Below are positions 1 through 7,177 of a stretch of 18,802 bases of DNA, piece by piece. Where the stretch lies: the NCBI GenBank assembly GCA_045114665.1, contig JBGUKW010000046.1:1-18802 (forward strand), read 5' to 3'. Source of the stretch: CADAWZ01 sp045114665 (lineage in GTDB: Bacteria; Vulcanimicrobiota; CADAWZ01). Each line of letters starts with the position of its first letter. Position 1 is the first letter of the stretch. The position numbers and the translations under genes are program-made. The notes under the pieces were generated by a model. The model worked only from the letters and a program-made list of their open reading frames with translations, had not been told where the DNA came from and ran no database searches.

Positions 1-780
1 TAAGTCAAAATTTGGTAAAAAGTCAACTGTAACATTTGTTCCACTTAATGATTTTCTAATAAAACCTTTCCAATTTTCAGGAAATATAACATTGAATATT
101 GCTTTTTCTGAATCTTCTTTTGTTTCGTCTATAACTTCTATTTCTTTACATTCATTTATAAAATTTGTTGAAATTTTTGAATTTTTAAATATGACTTTTA
201 TGTCTTTTTTGTTAGCTAATTCATCTTTATCTTTATTATCTCCAAGTTCTACTGGGGCAGATGATGTAAATATTATATTTTTATTTCCATTTTCTAATGT
301 TTCTGAAACTTTTAGAATCATTGGATATATATTAATTTCTATTGAGTCTTTTTTTTCTGTAGAAATCGAAAAATCTAAATTTAGACCTCTACAAAATTGG
401 AGTAGGGGAACAAAAAAGTTACCATCTTCATCTTTTGCAAATCCAACTTTTTTTAGATCAAATTTTTCTGAATTTTCAAAAGAAAAATCATCTTCAGAAA
501 AAAATATATCACTGCTTTGTGAATGAAATGCTATTGTCTCACCTGATGATGATTTTGAGCATGAAATTTTTAAATCTTTAATAAAATTTGTTTCTGCTGG
601 AATATATATTCCTTCACCTGTTTTAGGATCGAAATTTTCATCCATTAAAATTTCGTTTATATCCCAAGATTTGTCATAGTAATTTACACATATTGATGAA
701 ATTTCTTCAGATTTTACTACAGATGTAAATAAAATGAATATTGAAAATATTAGTAAAAATATTTTTTTATTTTTCATCAT
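1..780 (-). CDS. Exported protein, N-terminal 260 residues, possible stalk/AMIN-like domains (partial)
   Basis: Read on the minus strand from ATG at 780, the frame stays open to base 1, so the C-terminus lies outside the window. A second in-frame ATG directly follows. The N-terminus (MMKNKK, then a hydrophobic run to about residue 20) is a signal peptide, so the product is probably exported. Residues about 110-135 (GFAKDEDGNFFVPLLQFCR and what follows) resemble the 'copper amine oxidase N-terminal-like' stalk domain. The later beta-rich part, with an IIFTSSAPVEL stretch, is reminiscent of AMIN-type wall-binding domains, so the missing C-terminus could be an amidase; that is inference. The gene overlaps the end of the upstream PTS EIIC gene by 14 bases, which suggests translational coupling. 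It has no strong ribosome site of its own. The family resemblance is weak; the gene call is firm. Confidence 0.8.
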   Translation of the reverse strand, partial: MMKNKKIFLLIFSIFILFTSVVKSEEISSICVNYYDKSWDINEILMDENFDPKTGEGIYIPAETNFIKDLKISCSKSSSGETIAFHSQSSDIFFSEDDFSFENSEKFDLKKVGFAKDEDGNFFVPLLQFCRGLNLDFSISTEKKDSIEINIYPMILKVSETLENGNKNIIFTSSAPVELGDNKDKDELANKKDIKVIFKNSKISTNFINECKEIEVIDETKEDSEKAIFNVIFPENWKGFIRKSLSGTNVTVDFLPNFDL

Positions 781-2206
781 TTGTTTTTCTCGATTCTGAT
801 AATTTTTTTTCATAGGCTTTTAAAAATGGAAGCCAAATAAAAGCACTAACCGTCATGTTTATAAATAACAAAATTAAAGCTCTTAAATCTTGACAACATA
901 GTGGAGCTCCAAAAAATGCAGGTAAAACCCAAGGAACTTCTATAAATGGACGACATACTAAATTTGCTTGAAAAGCCAAGAATGATATTATTCCACAGCA
1001 TGTTGGAGCAAGGATAAATGGAATTAAAAATATTGGATTTGCTACTATTGGAATTCCAAAAATTAATGGCTCATTTACATTGAATAGAGATGGTATCAAT
1101 GAAATTTTTCCAACATTTTTTAGATGTTTATTTTTTGAAAATAATAACATAAATGGAAGCGGAAGTGTTGTTCCAGCTCCACCTATCCATATAAACCATT
1201 GATAAAATGGATATGCTGTTATTGTTGGAAGTACAGCTCCTAAATTCATGGCATGCATTTCTGTATTCATCAATAAAAATTTTTGCCAAAGTGCAAAAAA
1301 TACACCATTTATAACAGAAATTCCATGAAGACCTGCAAATCCAAATATATGCATAAATATATTGACTACAACAACGCAATAGACAGTATCTCCCATTTGT
1401 TCAAGAGGTTTCATCATTGCTATTAATGATGAATATATATCTATATTAAACAAATAAGATATAGTCCAAACAAGAAATATCACAATTAAAAGAGGCAAGA
1501 AACTCATGAATGCTTCAGCAACAGCAGGCGGTATATTATCTTGATTTTCTTTATTGTCTTTGCAATTTTCTGAATTTTTGCTATCTTCTTTATCTTCGCA
1601 TTCTATAGAGTTTTCTTTATCTTGACTCTCTTTATTGTCTTTGTAGTTTTCTTTTTTTGATAATTTATCCCAAAGATACATCACAAGTCGTGATATTTCT
1701 ACTGTCAAAAGTCCGCATATTATAGCGAGAAAAAGACCATCTCCACCAAGTGGTCTCAATTTTATCAATAGTTCTGGTCTTCCATTGGGGATTATAGGAA
1801 TATTTACAGGTTTCATTGTGAGAAAGAAACATGCCACAGCTCCCATTCCTTGTGGTAGTATTGGCATATTATAACTTTTAGCAAGTGAACAAGCTATGGA
1901 AAATGCTACATATACTGATAACATTCCCATTGTAAATCTAAATGGGATTAATATATTTCCTTGGTTTGCTGAGTACCATTGACCAAAATTTGAATTTGCT
2001 ATTGTTGGAAAATATTTATTTATTACTTCCCATTGTGAGCCTAAAAGTAAGAAGGTACTTCCTACCAAAATTATTGGAATAGAAGCTAACATTCCATCTC
2101 TCAATGCTATTAAATGTCTTTGTTCTGCAACTTTTGATAAAAATGAAAAAATTGATTCTTTTATTTTTGTTAAATTATTCATATTTTTGTCTTTCTGTGA
2201 AATCAT
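767..2206 (-). CDS. PTS permease EIIC, lactose/cellobiose family, with acidic loop insert
   Basis: This is the membrane-spanning sugar channel of a phosphotransferase system, expected to move a beta-glucoside or a related disaccharide across the inner membrane. It has the family hallmarks: AEQRHLIALRDGML near residues 27-40, the substrate-binding FNVNEPLIFGIPIVANP at 375-391, GLHG at 292-295 and about ten hydrophobic segments. Residues about 183-225 form a highly charged K/E/D/N-rich insert with repeated DNKESQD/DNKENQD motifs, just before the conserved VAEAF segment, where relatives have only a short loop. Two starts are possible: ATG 2206, or ATG 2182 (residue 9), which fits the usual family N-terminus better. 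No EIIA or EIIB gene is visible, so partners must be encoded elsewhere. The gene overlaps the next minus-strand gene by 14 bases. The sugar cannot be named from sequence alone. Confidence 0.9.
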   Translation of the reverse strand: MISQKDKNMNNLTKIKESIFSFLSKVAEQRHLIALRDGMLASIPIILVGSTFLLLGSQWEVINKYFPTIANSNFGQWYSANQGNILIPFRFTMGMLSVYVAFSIACSLAKSYNMPILPQGMGAVACFFLTMKPVNIPIIPNGRPELLIKLRPLGGDGLFLAIICGLLTVEISRLVMYLWDKLSKKENYKDNKESQDKENSIECEDKEDSKNSENCKDNKENQDNIPPAVAEAFMSFLPLLIVIFLVWTISYLFNIDIYSSLIAMMKPLEQMGDTVYCVVVVNIFMHIFGFAGLHGISVINGVFFALWQKFLLMNTEMHAMNLGAVLPTITAYPFYQWFIWIGGAGTTLPLPFMLLFSKNKHLKNVGKISLIPSLFNVNEPLIFGIPIVANPIFLIPFILAPTCCGIISFLAFQANLVCRPFIEVPWVLPAFFGAPLCCQDLRALILLFINMTVSAFIWLPFLKAYEKKLSESRKTNDEK

Positions 2207-2274
2207 TCTAAAAATTTGATAATTTTTTATTTAAATCCTTTAAAAAAACAAGGTAAAAAACAAATAAAAAATGA

Positions 2275-2315
2275 ATATTAACTTTTGAAATTTTTCTTAT
2301 CAATAGAAATATTAA
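2275..2315. promoter_or_regulatory. Candidate divergent promoter region
   Basis: The 128-base gap between two divergent genes holds overlapping sigma70-like elements. Leftward: TTGATA (complement of 2298-2303), 17-base spacer, TAATAT (complement of 2275-2280). Rightward: TTGAAA at 2285-2290 followed by TATTAA at 2310-2315, with a long 19-base spacer. Both are weak matches in very AT-rich DNA. The overlap would make the two directions mutually exclusive. Confidence 0.3.
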
Positions 2316-2334
2316 ATTTAGGATTGTTTGAGTT

Positions 2335-5300
2335 ATGAAATTTGAATACCCTAAAGAAGTTATAAAAAGAGAAATGCAACAGGGACTATTTTATTTTATT
2401 CTTTCTATAGTTCTGTTTTTAATCTTTTTTTTCGTGAATTTTAACTATGGGGCGTTTAAAGGAACGACATCTGCTTCTTTAAAGACTCATCATATTGATT
2501 TTATTACAGGTTATTGGTATGCACTTATAGGAATAGGGCTTCTTTTTTGGAAAACTCCTTGTCTTATGGCTGCAATTAATAGGAAGACAACTAAATATGA
2601 GCTTTCTACTTCAGGTATTTATGTTATAAGTACACTGAATAATTCAAGAGCTATTGTAAGATGGAAAGATATAACTGGCTTAATTGATGATTTAGATAAA
2701 ATTTCTATTATTTATGATACAAAAAAATTAATTATATATAACGATATGGATAAGTTTGAAAAATTTTTATCATACCTTTATAAAAATGTAAATAAAGCTG
2801 TTAGGGAAAAACTTAAATTTAAGGCAAATCTCCCTGGTGAAAAGAAACTTTCTGAAGAAGAAAAGAAAGCACTTGCTGAAAAGGCACTTGCTGAAAAAGA
2901 GCAGGAAGAACAGAACAAAAAATCGAGAATGTTACTCGATCAAGTTTTGGAAGATGATACTGCAAAGCCTAATGCTATCAGAAAAACAGAAGAAGAAATA
3001 GATGCAGAACTACCAGCTGTTCACAAGAAGTTGAATCAAGACTTTAAGGCAAGTAAAGATGCTGCTTCAAGTGGTGATAAGGGAAGTCTCATAAATGCCT
3101 TTTTCAGTGGAGCTAATGAAGAGGAAACAACAAGAGTTTCAAAATCAACTATGGTCATGTCTAAGTCTGTATTTAAAGAATTGACCAAAAAAGCTCTTGC
3201 TATGAGGAATAGAGGAAATAATGATTCTGATTCAAAAGCAGAAGAAAATGAGAATGATCCAAACTTTGAATCTAATGATGTTGAGGAAGAAGAACAAGAA
3301 GTTGTTAGACCAATGGGAGGACTTCGTTCGAGAATTAATAAATCTTCTCTCAAAAAAGATAAGAGTTCAATTCTTTTGAGTTCTATAGCTAAACAAGAAG
3401 AAGATAAAGCAGAACGTGAAAGAAATAGAGTTGAATTTAGCTTAGAGAGATTGGCTGAAGCAGATTCTGAAGAAAATAAAGAAAGTTCAAGTGAATCTGC
3501 TGACGATATTAAAAAAGCCGAAGAAAAAATGGCTGAAGATGAGAGAAAATCAAGTCTTCTTTCTGCATTTTTAACTACTGGTAAATTGGGTGCTGATGTA
3601 TTAAAGAAATATGGAGGCGATAGATTTTCTTCAAATGAAACTAAACAGGTTGATATACCTAGAGAAACTGTTATCCAATCTGAAACAGTTTCTGATATTT
3701 CGCAAGATTTTGAACAGACTGTAGATCGTTCAAGAAAGACTGTTTTAGAGCAACCTTCATTTGGTCAATTTGGCTCAGAACCAGTAAGTGAAAGCACTTC
3801 TCCACAACCTACATTTGGATTTGGTGAAGTACAGGAACAACCTTCATTTGGTCAATTTGGTTCAGAACCAGTAAGTGAAAGCACTCCTCCACAACCTGCA
3901 TTTGGATTTGGTGAAGTACAAGAACAACCTGCATTTGGACAGAAACAACCTGCATTTGGGCAGGAACAATCTGCATTTGGATTTGGTGAAGTACAGGAAC
4001 AATCTGCATTTGGACAGGAACAACCTGTATTTGGACAGGAACAACCTGCATTTGGACAAGAACAACCTGCATTTGGACAGGAACAATCTGCATTTGGACA
4101 GGAACAACCTGCATTTGGACAGGAACAACCTGCATTTGGACAGGAACAATCTGCATTTGAAAATTTGGATATATCTAAAGATTTTGGACAATTTAAAAAA
4201 GATCGTTCAAGAGAAAAGATAGAAGTAAATCTCAATAAATCAATTGATACAAAACAGGCTGATTTTGGAAATTTGGATATAACTAAAGATTTTGGACAAT
4301 TTGAAAAAGAGCGTTCAAGAGAGAAAATAGAAGTAAATCTCAATAAATCAATTGATACAAAACAGGCTGATTTTGGAAATTTGGATATATCTAAAGATTT
4401 TGGAATATTTGAGAAAGAGCGTTCAAGAGAAAAGATAGAAGTAAATCTCGATAAACAAATTGATACAAAACAAGCTGATTTATTTAAAGATTTTAATCAA
4501 TTCAAACTTAGTGAATCAAAAAAGAATAAACAATTTATTTCAAAAGACAATATTATTAATAAAGATAAAAAAGATGATTTATATGGTACTTCTCTTATTG
4601 AGAAACCGAAAAAGGATAAACCACATGTATTGGAAGTAACAGATGAAGTTTTATCTGAATTAAAAGAAAAAGAATCGTCTTTGAAGTATAATAACTACGA
4701 TGATTTTACTTTAGATAAAGAATTAGACAAGCAAAAACAAGATATTCGTAAATCACAGCAAGATCTTCGTAAATCTGTTGCAAGAAGAAAGGGAAGAAAG
4801 ACTAAATCTGATATTCCTAAGAAACTTTCTTTGAATAATCTATCTATTGAATCCCAAAAAGATACTGCTGATAAAGATGTAAAACAGTTTAAGAAAAATA
4901 GTAAAAATAAAAAGTTTGAAAAATTAACTCTTGATATTCTCAATTCGAAAACAAAAGAAGAAATTAAACAAGAAGTTTTGGCAAAACAAGCAGCGGAAGA
5001 AGAGGCACGCAAACAGGCGGAAGAAGAAGCTCGCAGACAAGCGGAAGAAGAGGCACGTAAACAGGCAGAAGAGGAAGCTCGTAGAGAGAAGGAACAAAGA
5101 CAGTCAAAAACTGTTGAGATGTCCGAAAAATTTGTTCCAGATACTTTAAAATATGTTGATTATGACAAAGTTGATTTGAATGATTTGATAAGACCAACTC
5201 ATTCTGGAAAGTTGCCTGAATTGAGTAAGTATATAACACCGACGCCTTCTGGACATTTGCCAGATTTGAATGAGTTGATTAAACCTACACAATCTGGAAA

Positions 5301-6123
5301 ATTGCCTGATTTAAGCAGTGTTATTTCTCCAACACCTTCAGGAAAACTTCCTGATCTCAATTCTCTTATTGCTAATTTGAAATCTAAGAAAAAATCAAAT
5401 GAAAAAGATTTCTCAAATGAAAATGAAATAGATTCTATTGTTGAATCAGTTGATAAACCTATAATTCCTGACAGCGGAAAATATAAAGGTGAAGTTTATA
5501 CTGATAGAACAAGAGAAGTTTATGAGGATAATAGGACAAGAGAAACTCATGAGATAAGACCTAAAGAGTTTTATTCTTCAAATTCAGATGTTGATAGAGT
5601 TGATTCAAGAGAAGTTTCTAATTCAAGTAAACTTCCTGATTTAAGTAGTCTTATAAAGCCAAGTTATTCTGGAAAACTTCCTGATTTAAATGAGTTGATA
5701 AAGCCAACACAGTCAGGTCATCTCCCTGATTTAAATACTCTCATAAAGCCTACGCAATCAGGAAAATTGCCTGAATTAGGTAAGTATATAACTCCAACTC
5801 AATCTGGAAAATTACCTGATTTAAATAGTCTTATAAAACCAACACAATCAGGAAAATTGCCTGATTTAAATTCTCTCTTGAGTAACAGCAAATTATCTAA
5901 TATTTCTAAAAAGAATAAGACAAATACAAATACAAATGATACAGATGATGGGTTTAATGCAAGAGAAACAAGAGAAATAGATATAAGATCTAATACCTTA
6001 AGTTCGAGAAAATTTAAGAGTGCATTATCGCAAGATAATGTTCCTAAATTAGAAGATTTGTTGGGAAAAGATATAGGAAGAAAGAGAAAAAATTATAAAG
6101 ACAGTACAAATAGTGAACAATAA
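2335..6123 (+). CDS. Giant membrane-anchored scaffold-like protein: PH-like domain, FG repeats, SGKLPDL repeats
   Basis: I do not recognise this 1262-residue protein as a named family. It opens with two hydrophobic segments (about 17-36 and 57-73), then a small alpha/beta segment (about 85-155, with VRWKDITGLIDD) that resembles bacterial PH-like domains. The remaining 1100 residues are charged and of low complexity, and are predicted cytoplasmic and mostly disordered. In order they hold an acidic K/E region; two 29-residue repeats and a heptad PAFGQEQ tract with about 19 Phe-Gly dipeptides (473-609); three 36-residue repeats (610-717); a TolA-like AEEEARKQ helix (887-918); two blocks of a 15-residue SGKLPDL motif (947-1012 and 1102-1183) separated by RTRE-rich sequence; and a C-terminal VPKLEDLLGKD that looks like a decayed copy of that motif. 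The architecture suggests a multivalent inner-membrane scaffold. Its role in the cell is unknown. Its last 11 bases overlap the methyltransferase gene. Confidence 0.9.
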   Translation: MKFEYPKEVIKREMQQGLFYFILSIVLFLIFFFVNFNYGAFKGTTSASLKTHHIDFITGYWYALIGIGLLFWKTPCLMAAINRKTTKYELSTSGIYVISTLNNSRAIVRWKDITGLIDDLDKISIIYDTKKLIIYNDMDKFEKFLSYLYKNVNKAVREKLKFKANLPGEKKLSEEEKKALAEKALAEKEQEEQNKKSRMLLDQVLEDDTAKPNAIRKTEEEIDAELPAVHKKLNQDFKASKDAASSGDKGSLINAFFSGANEEETTRVSKSTMVMSKSVFKELTKKALAMRNRGNNDSDSKAEENENDPNFESNDVEEEEQEVVRPMGGLRSRINKSSLKKDKSSILLSSIAKQEEDKAERERNRVEFSLERLAEADSEENKESSSESADDIKKAEEKMAEDERKSSLLSAFLTTGKLGADVLKKYGGDRFSSNETKQVDIPRETVIQSETVSDISQDFEQTVDRSRKTVLEQPSFGQFGSEPVSESTSPQPTFGFGEVQEQPSFGQFGSEPVSESTPPQPAFGFGEVQEQPAFGQKQPAFGQEQSAFGFGEVQEQSAFGQEQPVFGQEQPAFGQEQPAFGQEQSAFGQEQPAFGQEQPAFGQEQSAFENLDISKDFGQFKKDRSREKIEVNLNKSIDTKQADFGNLDITKDFGQFEKERSREKIEVNLNKSIDTKQADFGNLDISKDFGIFEKERSREKIEVNLDKQIDTKQADLFKDFNQFKLSESKKNKQFISKDNIINKDKKDDLYGTSLIEKPKKDKPHVLEVTDEVLSELKEKESSLKYNNYDDFTLDKELDKQKQDIRKSQQDLRKSVARRKGRKTKSDIPKKLSLNNLSIESQKDTADKDVKQFKKNSKNKKFEKLTLDILNSKTKEEIKQEVLAKQAAEEEARKQAEEEARRQAEEEARKQAEEEARREKEQRQSKTVEMSEKFVPDTLKYVDYDKVDLNDLIRPTHSGKLPELSKYITPTPSGHLPDLNELIKPTQSGKLPDLSSVISPTPSGKLPDLNSLIANLKSKKKSNEKDFSNENEIDSIVESVDKPIIPDSGKYKGEVYTDRTREVYEDNRTRETHEIRPKEFYSSNSDVDRVDSREVSNSSKLPDLSSLIKPSYSGKLPDLNELIKPTQSGHLPDLNTLIKPTQSGKLPELGKYITPTQSGKLPDLNSLIKPTQSGKLPDLNSLLSNSKLSNISKKNKTNTNTNDTDDGFNARETREIDIRSNTLSSRKFKSALSQDNVPKLEDLLGKDIGRKRKNYKDSTNSEQ
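3748..3921 (+). repeat. Two 87-bp in-frame tandem repeats (FG-containing, 29 residues each)
   Basis: The units are 3748-3834 and 3835-3921, nearly identical in DNA. Each encodes a 29-residue block starting EQPSFGQFGSEPVSEST and ending FGFGEVQ, with four Phe-Gly dipeptides. They lie immediately before the 21-bp minisatellite. Confidence 0.95.
3922..4161 (+). repeat. 21-bp minisatellite encoding PAFGQEQ heptads
   Basis: Eleven tandem copies start at 3922, 3943, 3964, 3997, 4018, 4039, 4060, 4081, 4102, 4123 and 4144. The third copy carries an extra 12 bases and the last ends in Phe-Glu instead of Phe-Gly. The unit encodes EQ(P/S)AFGQ with almost no synonymous drift, which suggests recent expansion or ongoing homogenisation. 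Because 21 is a multiple of three, gain or loss of units would leave the frame intact. Confidence 0.97.
4162..4485 (+). repeat. Three 108-bp in-frame tandem repeats (36 residues)
   Basis: The units start at 4162, 4270 and 4378. Each encodes NLDISKDFGQFEKERSREK, then IEVNLNKSIDTKQAD and, in the first two copies, a closing FG. The third copy diverges at its end (residues 700-717). The basic RSREK core is fully conserved; the other changes are single substitutions. Confidence 0.96.
4993..5088 (+). repeat. 24-bp repeats encoding AEEEARKQ coiled-coil/single-helix segment
   Basis: Four tandem 24-base units encode AEEEA(R)(K/R)(Q/E), residues 887-918. This alternating acidic/basic pattern is typical of TolA-like or single-alpha-helix spacers. 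It would form a rigid rod between the disordered repeat tracts. Confidence 0.92.
5173..5370 (+). repeat. 15-residue SGKLPDL motif repeats, block 1
   Basis: About 4.4 copies of a 45-base unit start at 5173, 5218, 5263, 5308 and 5353. The consensus is DLNELIKPTQSGKLP. Copies alternate between a DLN-x-LIKPT form and an ELSKYITPT form. They are diverged at DNA level but conserved in protein, which points to selection on a short linear motif. Confidence 0.93.
5638..5883 (+). repeat. 15-residue SGKLPDL motif repeats, block 2
   Basis: About 5.5 further copies start at 5638, 5683, 5728, 5773, 5818 and 5863. The fourth again has the ELGKYITPT form seen in the second copy of block 1. The two blocks are separated by about 89 residues of charged sequence containing RTRE motifs. 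Confidence 0.93.
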
Positions 6124-6790
6124 ATCAGTTAATAAAACAGAAGAAGTATTTTCTTTGGGATATGTTATAAAAACTAATATCGAAAATTTTTTTACCAAGG
6201 TTGAGGAATTTGCTTTTTTCTGTTTTTGTAAAGATTGGTGGATTATTGAGTTTTCAATGCTCTTTCAATATATGTTCAATTCTCCTTATAAGATAATGAA
6301 AAAAAATCATGCGAATGAAGATGATTTTGTTTATGGTGAAATTTCGGTAAGGACTATTTGTAAAATATTGAAAGATATAGAAGCAAATAGAGATGATGTT
6401 TTTATAGATTTGGGAAGTGGAAGAGGATATGCGGTCTTTGGTTCTTATCTTTCTGGTATAAAATGTTCTATAGGAATTGAATTTGTAAAAGAATTTACAG
6501 ATAGAGCCTTGAAAACAAAAATTGCTTTAAAAACAGATAAGATTGAATTTTTAAATGAGGATTTTACAAAATCTGATTTAAATTCCGCAACTATCATTTT
6601 TATTGCAGGGACGACAATGGAGGAAACTACAATAAAAAAAATAGCTTGTAGAATATCTGAAATAGACCATTGTGTGAAAATTATTTCATTGTCAAGACAG
6701 CTTAAAGGAAAAAATATTAAAACAGTTTTTTCTAAAGAATATAGATTTTCTTGGGGAAATGCTTTGGTTTATTATCAAATAAAAGAATAG
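6113..6790 (+). CDS. Class I SAM-dependent methyltransferase (DOT1-like fold)
   Basis: A predicted methyl-transfer enzyme of 225 residues. The SAM-binding loop FIDLGSGRG lies at 97-105, the acidic end of strand 2 is IGIEF at 120-124, and LNEDFTKSD at 147-155 matches motif III. The DDFVYGEIS segment just before the core (70-78) is typical of DOT1-like proteins in bacterial genomes, whose substrates are largely unknown. The start is a GTG at 6113 that overlaps the end of the scaffold gene by 11 bases. No good ribosome site precedes it, so reinitiation after the upstream gene is likely. A later ATG (residue 49) would remove the N-terminal helical region but leave the fold. The overlap suggests that the two proteins are made together; the scaffold could be a substrate, but nothing in the sequence shows it. 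Confidence 0.85.
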   Translation: MNNKSVNKTEEVFSLGYVIKTNIENFFTKVEEFAFFCFCKDWWIIEFSMLFQYMFNSPYKIMKKNHANEDDFVYGEISVRTICKILKDIEANRDDVFIDLGSGRGYAVFGSYLSGIKCSIGIEFVKEFTDRALKTKIALKTDKIEFLNEDFTKSDLNSATIIFIAGTTMEETTIKKIACRISEIDHCVKIISLSRQLKGKNIKTVFSKEYRFSWGNALVYYQIKE

Positions 6791-6801
6791 TGAAATAGAA
6801 C

Positions 6802-6830
6802 TTGACAAAATTTGAGATAACTTGTAAACT
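6802..6830 (+). promoter_or_regulatory. Sigma70-type promoter for the small Cys-rich gene
   Basis: A consensus TTGACA at 6802-6807, a 17-base spacer and TAAACT at 6825-6830 lie 30 bases upstream of the ATG at 6860. This is the clearest -35 box in the window. Confidence 0.65.
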
Positions 6831-6844
6831 AAATAGCTAAAGTT

Positions 6845-6850
6845 GGAGGG
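6845..6850 (+). promoter_or_regulatory. Strong Shine-Dalgarno site (GGAGGG)
   Basis: A GGAGGG run lies nine bases before the ATG at 6860. It is stronger than the sites of most genes here and suggests high expression of the 105-residue protein. Confidence 0.8.
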
Positions 6851-6859
6851 TTAATTTTT

Positions 6860-7177
6860 ATGAGATATTGTGAGACATATTTAAAGAAATATTTTGATAA
6901 CTTTAAGTTTTTTGATATAGATTGTACAGACAAGAGAATAAGAGAAGTTGCAATGAGAATCAAAAGATGTCTTAAATGCAAAGGTTTTGAAAAATGCAAA
7001 ATGCATCCTGATTTTTGGTTTGAAGGTGAGAGACAGAGATTTGCTGAAAATGAAAGACTTTTAGCTCTTGAAAAAGAACAGGAAGAAAAAGAGAGATTAG
7101 AAGCTGAGGCAAGAAAAGAAGCAGGCGAAGAAATTGAAGAAGTAGAAGCTGAAAAGGAAACAGTTGAAGCTGTGTAA
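6860..7177 (+). CDS. Small Cys-rich protein with charged helical tail, unknown function
   Basis: I do not recognise this 105-residue protein. Its N-terminal half carries Cys4 and Cys22, then a cluster Cys37-x2-Cys40-x5-Cys46-x2-His49 (RCLKCKGFEKCKMHPDFW), which could bind zinc or another metal. The C-terminal half (about 58-105) is a Glu/Lys/Ala-rich segment that looks like a coiled coil or single helix and becomes strongly acidic. It is a single-gene transcription unit with its own consensus-like promoter, a strong ribosome site and a 30-bp terminator stem that begins within the stop codon. This layout suggests an abundant, independently regulated small protein. There is no signal peptide or membrane segment, so it is probably cytoplasmic. 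Confidence 0.85.
   Translation: MRYCETYLKKYFDNFKFFDIDCTDKRIREVAMRIKRCLKCKGFEKCKMHPDFWFEGERQRFAENERLLALEKEQEEKERLEAEARKEAGEEIEEVEAEKETVEAV

Noticed and set aside
92..526. A 144-residue reading frame on the plus strand.
   Set aside because: It is antisense to a minus-strand frame that is open across 1-780, starts with a signal peptide and overlaps the EIIC gene as operon genes do. The plus-strand product is low-complexity Ser/Phe/Ile without ribosome site.
3748..4161. Eukaryotic contamination, because of the FG repeats.
   Set aside because: The tract is inside a single continuous frame that overlaps a bacterial methyltransferase gene and sits among pilT, PTS and SLT genes with Shine-Dalgarno sites. 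There are no introns.
3809..4343. Several overlapping open frames on both strands, with products of repeated MQVVPVQ, CSCPNAG, CRLFLSK and NNLHLDR units.
   Set aside because: They are frame-shifted or antisense readings of the 21-bp minisatellite. A repeat unit that is a multiple of three and free of stops leaves all frames open.
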